NCBI RefSeq assembly: GCF_001652265.1
Contig: NZ_LWBS01000220.1
Coordinates: forward strand, 186,001-250,000
Length of the DNA stretch: 64,000 bases
Source: Rhizobium leguminosarum
GTDB lineage: Bacteria; Pseudomonadota; Alphaproteobacteria; Rhizobiales; Rhizobiaceae
Direction of reading: 5' to 3'
Position numbers and translations under genes: made by a program. The notes beneath the pieces are model-generated. The model was not told the origin of the DNA, searched no databases, and saw nothing but the letters and a program-made list of their open reading frames with translations. Positions 53,050-61,698 of the stretch are shown here, piece by piece (positions within the stretch are counted from its first letter, which is position 1; every line of letters begins with the position of its first letter).

Positions 53050-54054
53050 ATGACGATTATTTCTGAGCCATTTTTGATGGATCACGTCGATATCCACAGC
53101 GATAATTTCGGCGATGACGGCCTTTTGCGTGCAGGACTTAAGCTGAATCACCTGCGCATGATCGTCGCAATCGAAGATAGTGGACAGATTTCCGCAGCTG
53201 CGGAAGTCCTGAACATTTCGCAGCCCGCCGCATCGCGCATGTTGTCCGAAATGGAATCGATCACCAAAACGTCGCTCTATGAGCGCGTGGCCCGCGGCGT
53301 CGTGCTGACGACCTTCGGCGCAGCGCTTGCCCGAAGGGCTCGGAAGATCCTCCTGGAGCTGCGCGAGGCGAGCCGCGAGATCGGTGAATTGAAAAGCGGC
53401 AAGGGCGGCTCGGTCTTCATCGGTGCGGTGACGGCGCCGGCCATGAGCCTCGTCGTTCCGGCAATCAACAAGGTGCGCAAGGCCTATCCGGGCATCGAAA
53501 TCAACATCCAGGTGGAGACGAGCAACGTGCTTGCTCGCGAGCTGCTCGCCGCCCGCCATGACTTCATCATCGGCCGCATTCCCGATGATCTCAACCCGCG
53601 CCTCTTCGAAGTGACGGAGATCGGCATCGAACGGGCTTGCCTGATCGTGCGCAATCGTCACCCGCTCATGAAGCAGAAGGTGAGCAGCCTCTCCGACGTC
53701 AGGGATTACGACTGGGTGTTCCAGCCGCCGGGCACGCTGCTGCGCCGCACGATCGAGGACGTTTTCCTGTCGCGTGGCGTGGCGTTGCCCGAAAACATCG
53801 TCAACACCTCCTCGCTGCTTCTGACCTGCGCCATCATCTGCGAAACCGATGCGATCGCTCCCGTTGCCGTCGACGTCGCCCAGTTCCTTGCCAGCCAGGG
53901 CTCGAATGCCTCTGATGTGCGCATGCTGCCGATCGATTTCCACATCAACGTGAAACCCTACAGCATGATCACGGCCAGGGAACGGGCGCTGCCGCCGAGT
54001 GCACGGCTGCTCTACGACATCATCCTCGAGGAGAGCCACAAGCAGGCCGGCTGA
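53050..54054 (+). CDS. gbpR: LysR-family regulator GbpR
   Basis: A 334-residue LysR regulator, the galactose-binding-protein regulator type. The helix-turn-helix is GQISAAAEVLNISQPAASRM near 45-64; the effector domain runs from about 120. In Agrobacterium GbpR activates chvE when sugar is present. The ATG at 53050 is preceded by GAGGAGG; an in-frame ATG at 53020 lacks such a site. The N-terminus is about 30 residues longer than in most LysR proteins before the DNA-binding part, as known for GbpR-like proteins. It is divergent from chvE, its expected target. Confidence 0.88.
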   Translation: MTIISEPFLMDHVDIHSDNFGDDGLLRAGLKLNHLRMIVAIEDSGQISAAAEVLNISQPAASRMLSEMESITKTSLYERVARGVVLTTFGAALARRARKILLELREASREIGELKSGKGGSVFIGAVTAPAMSLVVPAINKVRKAYPGIEINIQVETSNVLARELLAARHDFIIGRIPDDLNPRLFEVTEIGIERACLIVRNRHPLMKQKVSSLSDVRDYDWVFQPPGTLLRRTIEDVFLSRGVALPENIVNTSSLLLTCAIICETDAIAPVAVDVAQFLASQGSNASDVRMLPIDFHINVKPYSMITARERALPPSARLLYDIILEESHKQAG

Positions 54055-54103
54055 CGACAGCCGCAAGCCCTGCGCCATCTTGCTCTCTTTTAATGCGCCT
54101 GGA

Positions 54104-54200
54104 GCAATTCCAGCAAAAGTGTGCAGCGGTTTTGCGTCCGGAATTGCGTGAACAAGAAGATAGAGCATTTCCGTGATTCGAAGAAAGACGGAGATGCTCT
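54104..54200. repeat. Dispersed palindromic repeat (relative of the composite element)
   Basis: Two palindromes lie in tandem: GCAATTCC...GGAATTGC (54104-54147), enclosing an inner GCAAAA/TTTTGC dyad, and AGAGCAT...ATGCTCT (54162-54200). The internal plan AAAAGTGTGCAGCGGTTTT resembles that of the elements at 21476-21525 and 55018-55072. It fills the gap between gbpR and the J-domain-like gene. Confidence 0.6.
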
Positions 54201-54212
54201 CAAGGGGGCGGG

Positions 54213-54680
54213 ATGCTGTTCGGACAGTCGGTATTTCAATCAGTCCTCGAGCGGCTGAAGGCGGAGGCTGAGACGACCGAAGACGCCGAAGCCCCGGCGG
54301 CCCATCGTGTGTCCGGTCTCGGCACCGGGCTTGCCTTCGATGTGATGGCGGGCGTCTCAGTCGCCTCGCAACGCGTCGGCCAAGCCTATTTCGACAATCT
54401 GGATCTCGATGCCGCTGGGGTCGTGGAGAAACCGGCGCCTGCGCCTCCACCCGAGCCCATCATGCCGGATCATCTCGTCCGCACGACTCCGCAGGAGGTT
54501 GCCGAAGAACTGGCGATCTCCGCCGCCGATACGCTGCTGACACTCCGCGAGAAGCGCCGCGCCTTCGCGCGCGCCAATCATCCCGATGGCGTAGAATTGC
54601 CCTTCCGTGACAATGCGACGAAGCGCATGATGCTGGCCAATCTGCTGATCGACGAAGCGTTGCGGCGATTGAGCCGCTGA
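54213..54680 (+). CDS. J-domain-like protein
   Basis: A 155-residue protein. Its C-terminal 50 residues (AISAADTLLTLREKRRAFAR, then ANHPDG and the helix ATKRMMLANLLIDEALRRL) carry an HPD motif between two helices as in DnaJ-type J domains. The N-terminal 90 residues are low in order, with a Pro-rich linker (EKPAPAPPPEPI). Type III J proteins stimulate Hsp70 at special sites, but no partner can be named. AAGGGGGCGGG precedes the ATG. It converges on a DUF3329 gene, with stops adjacent. Confidence 0.65.
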   Translation: MLFGQSVFQSVLERLKAEAETTEDAEAPAAHRVSGLGTGLAFDVMAGVSVASQRVGQAYFDNLDLDAAGVVEKPAPAPPPEPIMPDHLVRTTPQEVAEELAISAADTLLTLREKRRAFARANHPDGVELPFRDNATKRMMLANLLIDEALRRLSR

Positions 54681-54962
54681 CTATTCCGCCTGCCCGTCCT
54701 TCGAAGGTTTTTCAGCGGCCGCCGCGGGTTCGTCCTCGTCCTCGGCGTCAGGCTGTACGGGCGGCTCGATGGCCGGAGGCTGCGGATTGAAGGTCCAGAA
54801 CAGCACATAGAAGGAATAGGCGCCTGCCCCGCCGGCCAGCACCGCCCAGAACGGATCGCCGGTGACAAGTTCGACCACGGCCCAGCCGAAGCAAACGGCA
54901 ACGATGGCAATCCGCACCCAGAGGCGCTGATATGCCGGATGATTCGGATCGATGAGTTTCAT
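54681..54962 (-). CDS. DUF3329 small membrane protein
   Basis: A 93-residue protein beginning MKLIDPNHPAYQRLWVRIA. Two membrane segments follow (IAIVAVCFGWAVVELVTG near 18-35 and FWAVLAGGAGAYSFYVLFWT near 38-57), then an acidic Pro/Ala/Glu tail. This is the DUF3329 type, of unknown function. The start at 54962 is preceded by GGCAGGA. The frame is open upstream to 55061 but enters a dispersed repeat there. Confidence 0.75.
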   Translation of the reverse strand: MKLIDPNHPAYQRLWVRIAIVAVCFGWAVVELVTGDPFWAVLAGGAGAYSFYVLFWTFNPQPPAIEPPVQPDAEDEDEPAAAAEKPSKDGQAE

Positions 54963-55017
54963 TCCTGCCCCGCGGTCGCATTTGTCGCACGGCCTTCGGC
55001 CCGTGCCGCGATTGTCT

Positions 55018-55134
55018 CTAGAGCATGATGCCGAAAAGTGTAAACGGTTTTCGGACGACATCGTGCTCTAACTATATAATGTAGAACAGGATTCAGATTT
55101 TAGGCCGACCGGCCTAAAATCATCCTGTTCTAGA
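55018..55134 (-). repeat. Composite dispersed palindromic repeat, copy B (inverted)
   Basis: This is the inverted counterpart of 21411-21526: first AGAGCATGATG...CATCGTGCTCT with the inner CCGAAAA/TTTTCGG dyad, then GAACAGGATTCAG, the ATTTTAGGCCG / CGGCCTAAAAT palindrome and CATCCTGTTCTAG. The rest of the gap to 55388 holds no gene that I can support. Confidence 0.75.
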
Positions 55135-55388
55135 GCCTTTCCTGGTCAGATTAAAGCATTCTCTTGGCTCAAAGGCCGCGCATCTTTCCGCCAGGATCAG
55201 AGGCGATCGGCTCTGCCCTGACCAAAATCTGCTCCGGCAGAATACTTCAATCCGACCATGAAAGGCTCTGGTTCGAATCTTGCAAATGTGAAAGATCCGC
55301 GGGCTTGACGCGGTCCACAGAAGATGGAATGAAAATTCCAGAATTTTAGCAATTCGGTTTATTTGTTCCGAATTCAAGGGAGGTTAAA

Positions 55389-56381
55389 ATGACAGTGAGA
55401 TTTGGTCTTCTCGGCGCCGGCCGCATTGGCAAGGTCCATGCAAAGGCCGTCAGCGGCGACGCCAATGCGACGCTCGTCGCGGTCGCCGACGCCTTTCCGC
55501 AGGCTGCCGAAGCAATCGCTTCCGCCTATGGCTGCGAGGTCCGCACCATCGAAGCGATCGAGGCCGCCAAGGATATAGACGCCGTCGTCATCTGCACGCC
55601 GACGGATACACATGCCGACCTGATCGAGCGTTTCGCCCGCGCCGGCAAGGCGATCTTCTGCGAAAAGCCGATCGATCTCGACGTTGCCCGCGTCAAGGCC
55701 TGCATCAAGGTAGTGGAAGAGACCGGCGCCAAGCTGATGGTCGGCTTCAATCGCCGTTTCGACCCGCATTTCATGGCGGTGCGCAAAGTCATCGACGAAG
55801 GCAAGATCGGCGATGTCGAGATGGTGACGATCACCTCGCGCGACCCCGGCGCCCCGCCGGTCGACTATATCAAGCGCTCCGGCGGTATCTTCCGCGACAT
55901 GACGATCCACGATTTCGACATGGCCCGCTTCCTGCTCGGCGAAGAACCGGTGTCGGTTTTCGCGACCGCTGCAGTTCTCGTCGACAAGGCGATCGGCGAA
56001 GCTGGTGACTATGACAGCGTCTCGGTGATCCTGCAGACGAAATCCGGCAAGCAGGCCATCATATCCAACTCCCGCCGCGCGACCTATGGCTACGACCAGC
56101 GCATCGAGGCGCACGGCTCCAAGGGCCTTGTCTCAGCCGAAAACCAGCGCCCTGTCTCGATCGAAGTCGCAAACGGCGAAGGCTACACCCGCCCGCCGTT
56201 GCATGACTTCTTCATGACCCGCTATACCGAAGCCTATGCCAACGAGATCGCCAGCTTCATCGCCGCGATCGAGAAGGGCTCCAAGATCTCGCCATCCGGC
56301 GCCGATGGTCTCGCAGCGCTGGCACTCGCCGATGCCGCGGTTCAGTCCGTCAAGGAAGGCAAGCTCATCAAGATCGGCTGA
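55389..56381 (+). CDS. iolG: Inositol 2-dehydrogenase (Gfo/Idh/MocA family)
   Basis: A 330-residue NAD-dependent dehydrogenase oxidising myo-inositol to 2-keto-myo-inositol. The Rossmann motif FGLLGAGRIGKVHA near residues 5-18, the family EKP in IFCEKPIDLD near 93-102, and the catalytic block GGIFRDMTIHDFDMARFLLG near 166-185 (Asp, His) fit inositol dehydrogenases (also called idhA in rhizobia). GGGAGG precedes the ATG. It stands alone, with its own terminator, away from other iol genes. Other sugar or cyclitol substrates are possible. Confidence 0.88.
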   Translation: MTVRFGLLGAGRIGKVHAKAVSGDANATLVAVADAFPQAAEAIASAYGCEVRTIEAIEAAKDIDAVVICTPTDTHADLIERFARAGKAIFCEKPIDLDVARVKACIKVVEETGAKLMVGFNRRFDPHFMAVRKVIDEGKIGDVEMVTITSRDPGAPPVDYIKRSGGIFRDMTIHDFDMARFLLGEEPVSVFATAAVLVDKAIGEAGDYDSVSVILQTKSGKQAIISNSRRATYGYDQRIEAHGSKGLVSAENQRPVSIEVANGEGYTRPPLHDFFMTRYTEAYANEIASFIAAIEKGSKISPSGADGLAALALADAAVQSVKEGKLIKIG

Positions 56382-56413
56382 CGGCCCTCTCCCGACCGGA
56401 AGCCATGCATGAG

Positions 56414-56440
56414 ATGGCCGGGCACTTGCCCGGCCATTTC
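56414..56440 (+). terminator. Terminator after the inositol dehydrogenase gene
   Basis: ATGGCCGGGC and GCCCGGCCAT form a perfect 10-bp stem with the loop ACTT, followed by TTTCGCATTTT. It lies 33 bp after the stop. Confidence 0.8.
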
Positions 56441-56512
56441 GCATTTTGCGGATCTTTTTGTGGGGGCGTGCCGCGGCGCCCCCAAAGCCATATGCTTGAT
56501 TGAAAGAAACCC

Positions 56513-57763
56513 TCAACCCGATTCTTGAATAGTCGCCGATGCTTGGGCTCCCTGAACGCCCGAGAGAACGATATCCTCGTCGATCACCGACAGCGCCCGG
56601 TTCAAATGTCCTTCGAAGACGAGGATCTGCTCGTCGGCCACTACCCTGATCTCGGGCATGCCTTCCATGCGCACGATATGCGACTGCCCCAGACCCTCTT
56701 CGATCCCTTGCCGAAGAAGGTCATAATAACGCGTGCCCGGCCCGGTGATGGCGATCGGCATGCGCTCCGTCAGGCTCAGCATGCGCGACAGCCCGTTGCC
56801 GAGCGCCAGCCCCGCCTGGCGAAAGGCGAAGGCGGGGACGCGGTGGCCCTGGCGCGCCTTTGCGGCAATCTTGTCGAGTTCCGCCACCGGCACGAACTTT
56901 GCCGGAATCGTATCCAGCGGCACTTCGAAGGCGCTGCGCAGGATCGCGTAGAAACCGGCATAGGCCTCGATGCAGCCGCGCGTGCCGCAGCGGCAGAGCC
57001 CACCATTGGCCATGTGCAGCATGTGCCCGAAATTGGGCGCCGATATCTCCTGGCCTGTCTGGTTCCCTCGCCTGACGATGCCGAGACCGACGCTGTGGCC
57101 AAGCGAAAGGGCTGCGAGCGAGCGGAAATCAGCGCCCTTTACCATCTCCTCACGCGCGCCGAGCGCCGCTGCGACCAGCAGCGTCTCGTTGTCGAGGATC
57201 ACCTTGGCCTGCCATTCCGGCCGGAGTGCTGATTCGAAATCGATCTGGTCGCTGCCGAAGATCGGCGACCAGACGAGAACCGGCTCGGTGGAATTGACCA
57301 GCCCCTTGCTGCTGATCGAGATCAGCAGCACCTTTTCCTGCGAAATCTTCGAGCGATCGAGAATGCGCGAAAGCCCGGCTCGCACCCCCGCGACGAAGCG
57401 GGCAGCACCCGCCGGATCATGCGATCTCTCCTCGCTGAAGCGGTCGATCAGCTTGCCGGCATAATCGACCAGCGAATATTGCACGGCATCCGAGGAGATG
57501 ATGACGACGATGAGATAGCCGCAATCGCGCCGCTGGCGCAGCAGCACGCGCGGCCGGCCGCGGCCGCTTGCCGGCTGCTGTTCCGATTTTTCGATGATCT
57601 GGGCTTTTTCCAGCTCCGTGGTGATCGCCGAGATGGTGGCTGATGATAGCCCGGTGGAATCGGATATTTCGGTATGCGCGAGCGCACCGTGGCGGCGCAG
57701 CACAGACAGCACGAGCACGCTGTTTCTCTGCCGGACCAGCTCCGTGCTCGACTTGGTCAGCAT
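56513..57763 (-). CDS. ROK-family transcriptional regulator (XylR-like)
   Basis: A 416-residue ROK regulator. The N-terminal winged helix is VLSVLRRHGALAHTEISDST near 18-37, with TGLSSATISAITTELEKA as recognition part. The ROK body has the sugar-binding DNETLLVAAALGARE near 210-224 and the zinc cysteines in GGLCRCGTRGCIEAYAG near 270-286. The ATG at 57763 follows GAGGAGAGGG at some distance; a frame to 57832 adds unconserved residues. It is divergent from xylFHG and a 19-bp palindrome lies between, so it probably represses xylose uptake until sugar binds. Confidence 0.88.
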   Translation of the reverse strand: MLTKSSTELVRQRNSVLVLSVLRRHGALAHTEISDSTGLSSATISAITTELEKAQIIEKSEQQPASGRGRPRVLLRQRRDCGYLIVVIISSDAVQYSLVDYAGKLIDRFSEERSHDPAGAARFVAGVRAGLSRILDRSKISQEKVLLISISSKGLVNSTEPVLVWSPIFGSDQIDFESALRPEWQAKVILDNETLLVAAALGAREEMVKGADFRSLAALSLGHSVGLGIVRRGNQTGQEISAPNFGHMLHMANGGLCRCGTRGCIEAYAGFYAILRSAFEVPLDTIPAKFVPVAELDKIAAKARQGHRVPAFAFRQAGLALGNGLSRMLSLTERMPIAITGPGTRYYDLLRQGIEEGLGQSHIVRMEGMPEIRVVADEQILVFEGHLNRALSVIDEDIVLSGVQGAQASATIQESG

Positions 57764-57886
57764 GAATGCCGCCCTCTCCTCCTGCTTGCTCTTCCCGTGG
57801 TTTCCACTGCATCTCCAGCCAATGTTTCGCAAGGAAATTAAGCTGGCAGTGCAGTGTTGACAGTTGAAAAAATCTCTGACACTAAA

Positions 57887-57905
57887 TTTCTCGACTGTCG
57901 AGAAA
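57887..57905. promoter_or_regulatory. 19-bp palindromic operator for the ROK regulator
   Basis: TTTCTCGAC and GTCGAGAAA are perfect inverted arms around a single T. A further half site, TTTTCTCGACAG, follows from 57917. The site lies 85 bp before xylF and 123 bp before the ROK gene, well placed to control both. Confidence 0.7.
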
Positions 57906-57990
57906 AAAATCCAAACTTTTCTCGACAGCTATTCGCGGTGGCCGGAGGAAGCATGGGCTGGGCCGGTCGCAATCCACTCGGGAGGACATT

Positions 57991-59031
57991 ATGAAGTCTA
58001 TTTTGAAATTGATGGCCGGCGCGGCCATCCTCGTTTCCGTGCATACCGTTGCCATGGCTGCCGATCTCGTCGTCGGTGTTTCCTGGTCGAATTTCCAGGA
58101 AGAACGCTGGAAGACGGACGAAGCCGCCATCAAGAAGGCTCTCGAAGCCAAGGGCGCCAAATATATTTCCGCTGACGCGCAGTCTTCTGCCGCAAAGCAG
58201 CTTACTGACGTCGAATCGCTGATCTCGCAGGGCGCCAACGCGCTGATCATTCTCGCCCAGGACTCCGATGCGATCGGCCCGGCCATCGAGAAGGCTGCCG
58301 CTGAAGGCATCCCCGTCGTCGGCTATGACCGCCTGATCGAAAACCCGGCTGCTTTCTACATCACCTTCGACAACAAGGAAGTCGGCCGACTGCAGGCTGA
58401 GGGCGTTTTCAAGGCCAAGCCGGAAGGCAACTACGTCTTCATCAAGGGTTCGTCTTCCGATCCGAATGCCGACTTCCTGTTCTCGGGCCAGCAGGAAGTC
58501 CTGAAGGCCGCCATCGACGCCGGCAAGATCAAGAATGTCGGCGAGGCCTATACCGACGGCTGGCTGCCGGAGAACGCTCAGCGCAACATGGAGCAGTTCC
58601 TGACCGCCAACAACAACAAGGTTGACGCCGTTGTTGCTTCGAACGACGGCACCGCCGGTGGCGCGATCGCTGCTCTCGACGCACAGGGCCTCGCCGGCTC
58701 CGTTCCGGTTTCCGGCCAGGACGGTGACAAGGCAGCCCTCAACCGCATCGCTCTCGGCACGCAGACGGTTTCCGTCTGGAAGGACAGCCGCGAACTCGGC
58801 CAGCGCGCCGCAGAAATCGCTCTCGACCTCGCCGGCGGCAAGGACATGAGCAAGATCGATGGCGCCCAGGCTTTCAAGGGCGGCCCGAAGGGCGTCGAAA
58901 TGCAGTCGGTCTTCCTGAAGCCGCTTGCGATCACCAAGGAAAACCTGAACGTCGTCATCGACGCCGGCTGGATCTCCAAGGCGGAAGCGTGCCAGGGCGT
59001 CAAGGCTGACAGCGTCGCTGCCTGCAAGTAA
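57991..59031 (+). CDS. xylF: D-xylose ABC transporter substrate-binding protein
   Basis: A 346-residue periplasmic sugar-binding protein with a signal peptide ([20 protein letters not shown], cleavage after AMA near residue 23). [20 protein letters not shown] near 29-48, [17 protein letters not shown] near 81-97, [20 protein letters not shown] near 108-127 and [15 protein letters not shown] near 216-230 are XylF signatures. GGGAGGA precedes the ATG. A strong hairpin follows the gene, then xylH and xylG. Confidence 0.93.
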   Translation: MKSILKLMAGAAILVSVHTVAMAADLVVGVSWSNFQEERWKTDEAAIKKALEAKGAKYISADAQSSAAKQLTDVESLISQGANALIILAQDSDAIGPAIEKAAAEGIPVVGYDRLIENPAAFYITFDNKEVGRLQAEGVFKAKPEGNYVFIKGSSSDPNADFLFSGQQEVLKAAIDAGKIKNVGEAYTDGWLPENAQRNMEQFLTANNNKVDAVVASNDGTAGGAIAALDAQGLAGSVPVSGQDGDKAALNRIALGTQTVSVWKDSRELGQRAAEIALDLAGGKDMSKIDGAQAFKGGPKGVEMQSVFLKPLAITKENLNVVIDAGWISKAEACQGVKADSVAACK

Positions 59032-59055
59032 GCCAGGGCCTGTAAACTAAAATTG

Positions 59056-59089
59056 CCGGCGCCGCAGCGGAACACCGTTGCGGCGCCGG
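59056..59089 (+). terminator. Intra-operon hairpin after xylF
   Basis: CCGGCGCCGCAGCGG and CCGTTGCGGCGCCGG form a 15-bp stem with one G-T type pair and the loop AACA. No T run follows, so it is more likely a 3'-end stabiliser or partial terminator than a full stop. It lies 25 bp after xylF; the remaining 207 bp to xylH hold no supported gene. Confidence 0.7.
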
Positions 59090-59296
59090 ATGCGGATGAG
59101 AATTCCAACGACGAAGTTTTCTCCGCCTCGCCGCACCATCGCGGGTTTTCATTCCCTGCCGGAAGGGTGTCGCGACGCCACGCGACCGGCTTCCGGAAGC
59201 ATCGCGATGGTGAGTTGAAGAACAGACGCATGACGCCGATGGCAGCCTCAGCACGCCGGCGCATCTGTCCAAACAAAGTGGGGGAACGGCAAACCC

Positions 59297-60610
59297 ATGG
59301 CCGAAATGGTAAAATCCACAACTTCAAGCGGACCGCGAGCGGCGGAAGCCAGTCCGGTGACCCGCTTCTTCCGCGCAACCGAGATCGACACGCGCCTGCT
59401 CGGCATGATCGGCGCGCTGATCATCATCTGGATCGGTTTCCACATCATCACCGGCGGCCTCTTCCTGACCCCGCGCAATCTCTGGAACCTCTCGGTCCAG
59501 ACGACCGATATCGCCGTGATGACGACGGGCATGGTGCTGATCATCGTCACCCGCAATATCGACCTGTCGGTCGGTTCCGTGCTCGGCCTCTGCGGCATGA
59601 TCATGGGCGTGACGCAGGCCAAGATCCTGCCGGAATATATCGGCTTCGACAGTCCCTTCACCTGGGCGATCACGCTGCTGGTCGGATTGGCGGCAGGCTG
59701 CCTGATCGGTGCCTTCCAGGGCATCATCATCGCATTCCTCAACGTCCCCTCCTTCATCGTCACGCTCGGCGGCCTGCTCGTCTGGCGCGGCGCGACCTGG
59801 CTCGTCACCAGCGGCCAGACGGTTGCCCCGATGGACCAGACCTTCCGCATCATGGGCGGCGGCGCGGAAGGCTCGATCGGCGCCACCTGGAGCTGGATCG
59901 TCGGCATCTGCGCCTGCCTCTTCGTGATCGCCAGCATCGTTGGCTCACGCCGGCAGCGCCGCCGCTTCGGTTTCCCACGCCGGCCGATGTGGGCTGAATA
60001 TTTCCTCGCCATCCTGAGCTGCGTGCTCATCCTCGGCGCGGTCTGGATCGCCAACAGCTATTACTGGCCGATCAACATCGCCAAGAAATATGCCGAGACC
60101 AACAATATTCCCTGGCCCGAGACCGGCCTGGATATCCCCTACGGCATCGCCGTGCCGGTGTTGATCGCCATCGTCGTCGGCATCATCATGACCTTCATCG
60201 CGACAAGGCTGCGCTTCGGCCGCTATGTCTTCGCGATCGGCGGCAACCCCGAAGCTGCAGAGCTCGCCGGCATCAAGACCCGCTGGGTCACCGTGCGCAT
60301 CTTCGCGCTGATGGGCATTCTCGCAGCCATTGCGGCGGCGATCTCCACCGCCCGCCTCAACGCCGCCACGAACTCGCAGGGTACGCTCGACGAGCTCTAC
60401 ACCATCGCCGCCGCCGTCATTGGCGGAACGTCGCTGGCAGGCGGTACCGGCACGATCGCCGGCGCAATGCTCGGCGCGCTGGTCATGCAGTCGCTGCAAT
60501 CCGGCATGGTGTTGGCGCATGTCGACACGCCGCTGCAGAGCGTCGTCGTCGGCACCGTCCTTGTCGTGGCGGTCTGGCTCGACACCGTCTACCGCGCCCG
60601 TGCCAAGTGA
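59297..60610 (+). CDS. xylH: D-xylose ABC transporter permease
   Basis: A 437-residue BPD_transp_2-family permease with ten or more hydrophobic segments. [17 protein letters not shown] near 38-54, [18 protein letters not shown] near 91-108 and [20 protein letters not shown] near 312-331 (the ATPase-contact loop) are seen. It forms the xylose channel. GGGGGAACGG precedes the ATG. The stop is 14 bp before the xylG start. Confidence 0.92.
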   Translation: MAEMVKSTTSSGPRAAEASPVTRFFRATEIDTRLLGMIGALIIIWIGFHIITGGLFLTPRNLWNLSVQTTDIAVMTTGMVLIIVTRNIDLSVGSVLGLCGMIMGVTQAKILPEYIGFDSPFTWAITLLVGLAAGCLIGAFQGIIIAFLNVPSFIVTLGGLLVWRGATWLVTSGQTVAPMDQTFRIMGGGAEGSIGATWSWIVGICACLFVIASIVGSRRQRRRFGFPRRPMWAEYFLAILSCVLILGAVWIANSYYWPINIAKKYAETNNIPWPETGLDIPYGIAVPVLIAIVVGIIMTFIATRLRFGRYVFAIGGNPEAAELAGIKTRWVTVRIFALMGILAAIAAAISTARLNAATNSQGTLDELYTIAAAVIGGTSLAGGTGTIAGAMLGALVMQSLQSGMVLAHVDTPLQSVVVGTVLVVAVWLDTVYRARAK

Positions 60611-60624
60611 GAGGAGCCCTAGAC

Positions 60625-61407
60625 ATGGCTGATCAACGCACTCCCATCGTGGAACTGAAAAACATCTCGATCTCCTTCGGCGGCATTCACGCCGTGGACA
60701 ATGCCTCGGTCGATCTCTACCCCGGCGAAGTCGTGGCACTGCTCGGCCACAACGGCGCCGGCAAGTCGACGCTCATCAAGATCCTCTCCGGCGCCTACAA
60801 GCGTGATGGCGGCGAGATCCTGATCAACGGCGAGCCTGCCGACATCCGCAATCCGCGCGATGCCAAGAAGTACGGGATCGAGACGATCTACCAAACGCTC
60901 GCCGTCGCCGACAATGTCGACGCCGCGGCCAACCTCTATCTCGGCCGCGAGCTGAAGACCCGCTGGGGCACGCTCGACGACGTCGCGATGGAGGCCTCGG
61001 CCCGCGAGGTGATGGGGCGCCTGAACCCCAACTTCAAGCGCTTCAAGGAGCCGGTGAAGGCGCTTTCGGGCGGCCAGCGGCAATCGGTGGCGATCGCCCG
61101 TGCGATCCTCTTCAACGCCCGCATCCTGATCATGGACGAGCCGACGGCAGCCCTCGGCCCCCAGGAGACGGCGCAGGTCGGCGAGCTGATCAAGCAGCTG
61201 AAGAAGGAAGGCATCGGCATCTTCCTCATCAGCCACGACATCCACGACGTCTTCGATCTCGCCGACCGCGTCTCGGTGATGAAGAACGGCCAGGTCGTCG
61301 GCCACGCCCGCACCGAGGACGTGACCAAGGACGAAGTCCTCGGCATGATCATTCTCGGCAAGGTGCCGTCAAAGGCAATCCCCGGCCCCGGCGCCATGCA
61401 GATCTGA
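60625..61407 (+). CDS. xylG: D-xylose ABC transporter ATP-binding protein, single-domain
   Basis: A 260-residue ATPase with one complete ABC domain: Walker [10 protein letters not shown] near 41-49, signature LSGGQRQSV near 147-155, Walker [12 protein letters not shown] near 169-179 and the switch His in [11 protein letters not shown] near 202-212. XylG of enteric bacteria has two ABC domains (about 510 residues); this one works as a half-size subunit and so would form a homodimer, as in the FrcA type of rhizobia. The ATG at 60625 is preceded by GAGAGGAG. It closes the operon. Confidence 0.92.
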   Translation: MADQRTPIVELKNISISFGGIHAVDNASVDLYPGEVVALLGHNGAGKSTLIKILSGAYKRDGGEILINGEPADIRNPRDAKKYGIETIYQTLAVADNVDAAANLYLGRELKTRWGTLDDVAMEASAREVMGRLNPNFKRFKEPVKALSGGQRQSVAIARAILFNARILIMDEPTAALGPQETAQVGELIKQLKKEGIGIFLISHDIHDVFDLADRVSVMKNGQVVGHARTEDVTKDEVLGMIILGKVPSKAIPGPGAMQI

Positions 61408-61439
61408 CCACGCGCCAAGGCGACCCTGCGACAATCACA

Positions 61440-61470
61440 CTCCGCCGCCCGCAAGGCCGGCGGAGTTTTT
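61440..61470 (+). terminator. Terminator of xylFHG
   Basis: CTCCGCCG and CGGCGGAG form an 8-bp stem (61440-61447 with 61458-61465), followed by TTTTT. It lies about 30 bp after the xylG stop. Confidence 0.85.
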
Positions 61471-61613
61471 ACGTAACGTTCCTCGGGGCTGACGGATAAA
61501 AACACCCTGCAAAGCGCAAGCACCCGTAATTCTGATAATTTCGCGATTGAAGCCGGCCGCAAGCTAGGCTAAGAACCACCCATCGGACAGGCGATTCAAA
61601 CCGCCTCAAGCAT

Positions 61614-61690
61614 GCACCCGTAGCTCAGCTGGATAGAGCGTTGGATTCCGATTCCAAAGGTCACAGGTTCGAATCCTGTCGGGTGCGCCA
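61614..61690 (+). tRNA. tRNA-Arg (anticodon CCG)
   Basis: A complete cloverleaf can be folded: acceptor GCACCCG with CGGGTGC, D arm GCTC...GAGC, anticodon stem TTGGA / TCCAA with loop TTCCGAT (anticodon CCG, reading CGG), T arm ACAGG / CCTGT with TTCGAAT, and an encoded GCCA end. The decayed insertion element begins about 9 bp downstream. Confidence 0.96.
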
Positions 61691-61698
61691 CTAAACTG

